NCBI GenBank assembly: GCA_021545595.1
Contig: JAJRVG010000142.1
Span: forward strand, 1 to 5,277
Direction: 5' to 3'
DNA length: 5,277 nt
Source: Zetaproteobacteria bacterium
GTDB lineage: Bacteria > Pseudomonadota > Zetaproteobacteria > Mariprofundales > Mariprofundaceae
The translations under genes were made by a program, and so were the position numbers. Shown here piece by piece: positions 4,812 to 5,277 of the stretch. Every line of letters starts with the position of its first letter. Position 1 is the stretch's first letter. The notes under the pieces are model-generated. The model did not search any database and had not been told where the DNA came from. It worked only from the letters and a program-made list of their open reading frames with translations.

Positions 4812-5156
4812 ATGATCTCCACAAATAACCATAATAATTCCTGTCATAGAAAGAGAAACAGGTCTCTTGGTGTTCCCGAGCTAATCGCTATTGCACTCGG
4901 TGGAATGGTTGGCGGTGGAATTTTTTCAATTCTTGGTATTTCAGTATCACTGGTAGGTGTATTTACTCCATTGGTGATAGTTATTGGCGGAATAATTGCC
5001 TCCCTTGCGGCCTACTCGTACATCAAGTTGGGTGTCTACTATAAAGACGAAGGAGCTACCTACTCTTTTTATAAAAGAACATTTCCAAACTCACCTTTTG
5101 CTGCATCACTTATTGGTTGGTGGGTAATCTTTGGCTATATAAGCACGCTGGCTCTC
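4812..5156 (+). pseudogene. APC-superfamily amino-acid permease, truncated by an IS3-family insertion
   Basis: Only the first 115 codons remain of a transporter family that usually has about 400-500 residues and 12 membrane helices. A polar, basic N-terminus (1-19) precedes LGVPELIAIALGGMVGGGIFSILG (19-42), the helix-1 region with the glycine-rich unwound segment that binds substrate in APC proteins. Helix 2 spans about 49-72 and a third helix begins near 97 and is cut. The stop TGA (5157-5159) is not native: it is the first three bases of the IS inverted repeat. GGAGGG at 4802-4807 supports the ATG at 4812, although the spacing is short; an overlapping ATG at 4808 gives only six codons. The gene is AT-richer than its neighbours and starts 16 bp after the attC-like core, suggesting acquisition by transfer. 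The remnant cannot transport. The substrate cannot be told. Confidence 0.8.
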
Positions 5157-5277
5157 TGAATCGCCCCCTGTTTAGTAGACACTGTTGAGCTCTTCTTTGT
5201 ATCGCCGTTCAAACTCGATTGGCGACAAGTTGCCATTATAGCCATGTTGCCTGACAGAGTTATAGAACATTTCGATG
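5157..5277 (-). mobile_element. IS3-family insertion sequence, one end (rest beyond window)
   Basis: The element begins at TGAATCGCCCCCTG (5157-5170) and its terminal inverted repeat extends to about 5183. The TG start and the C-rich TGAAyCGCCCC pattern are typical of IS3-family ends. The end of an OrfB-type transposase is encoded inward on the minus strand, so this is the end next to the transposase 3' terminus. The other end and the target duplication lie outside the window. Confidence 0.85.
5172..5276 (-). CDS. IS3-family transposase (OrfB), C-terminal 34 residues
   Basis: On the minus strand the last 34 codons read from IEMFYNSVRQHGYNGNLS to KEELNSVY, ending in TAA at 5174-5172 inside the terminal inverted repeat, as is common in IS3 elements. 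The F-Y-N-S-V-R-x-H ... L-S-P-x-E-F-E pattern is the conserved C-terminus of the DDE integrase domain of IS3-family OrfB; the last catalytic Glu lies further upstream and is outside the window. The IS3 subgroup cannot be determined from this fragment, nor can it be seen whether the transposase is intact. Confidence 0.88.
   Translation of the reverse strand: MEMFYNSVRQHGYNGNLSPIEFERRYKEELNSVY

Overview
The window is about 5.3 kb of bacterial chromosome with a densely packed, housekeeping-type gene set. Stand-alone hisI and hisE, a HIT hydrolase, a DciA-type DUF721 protein, an OmpA-like lipoprotein and a bacterial Tim44-like membrane protein together point to a Gram-negative member of the Pseudomonadota (Proteobacteria). 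Base composition looks near 50% GC except in the last gene, which is AT-richer. A gammaproteobacterium or zetaproteobacterium would fit, but the sequence does not settle the class.

Layout. (1) 1-575, + strand: the 3' end of hisI and all of hisE, the last steps of a histidine biosynthesis operon. (2) 622-1963, + strand: a class I SAM-dependent methyltransferase of the family-16 (METTL21-like) type, then a long-form PhnA/YjdM protein; between them lie a possible 31-codon ORF and a small hairpin. (3) 2010-2621, - strand: an OmpA-like peptidoglycan-binding lipoprotein, convergent with phnA. (4) 2622-2925: a 304-bp divergent intergenic region with promoter-like elements and an 18-bp near-perfect palindrome. 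(5) 2926-3743, + strand: a HIT protein overlapping a DciA-like gene at TTGA, ending in a hairpin. (6) 3744-3876: a short gap carrying a series of small hairpins. (7) 3877-4707, + strand: a Tim44-like protein with a signal peptide and two membrane segments. (8) 4738-4797: a hairpin whose layout and right half resemble an integron attC recombination site. (9) 4812-5156: the first 115 codons of an APC-family permease. (10) 5157-5277: one end of an IS3-family insertion sequence, inserted in the permease gene.

Functionally, most genes act separately: histidine synthesis, replication (DciA loads the replicative helicase), nucleotide or nucleoside-phosphoramidate hydrolysis (HIT), and envelope structure (OmpA-like, Tim44-like). 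The right-hand 550 bp is different. A possible cassette-type recombination site, an AT-richer transporter gene starting 16 bp after it, and an IS that ends the reading frame with the first three bases of its own inverted repeat suggest that a region of gene gain and decay starts at about 4738. I see no clearly new multi-gene system. The attC-like site and the IS-truncated permease are the observations most worth following.
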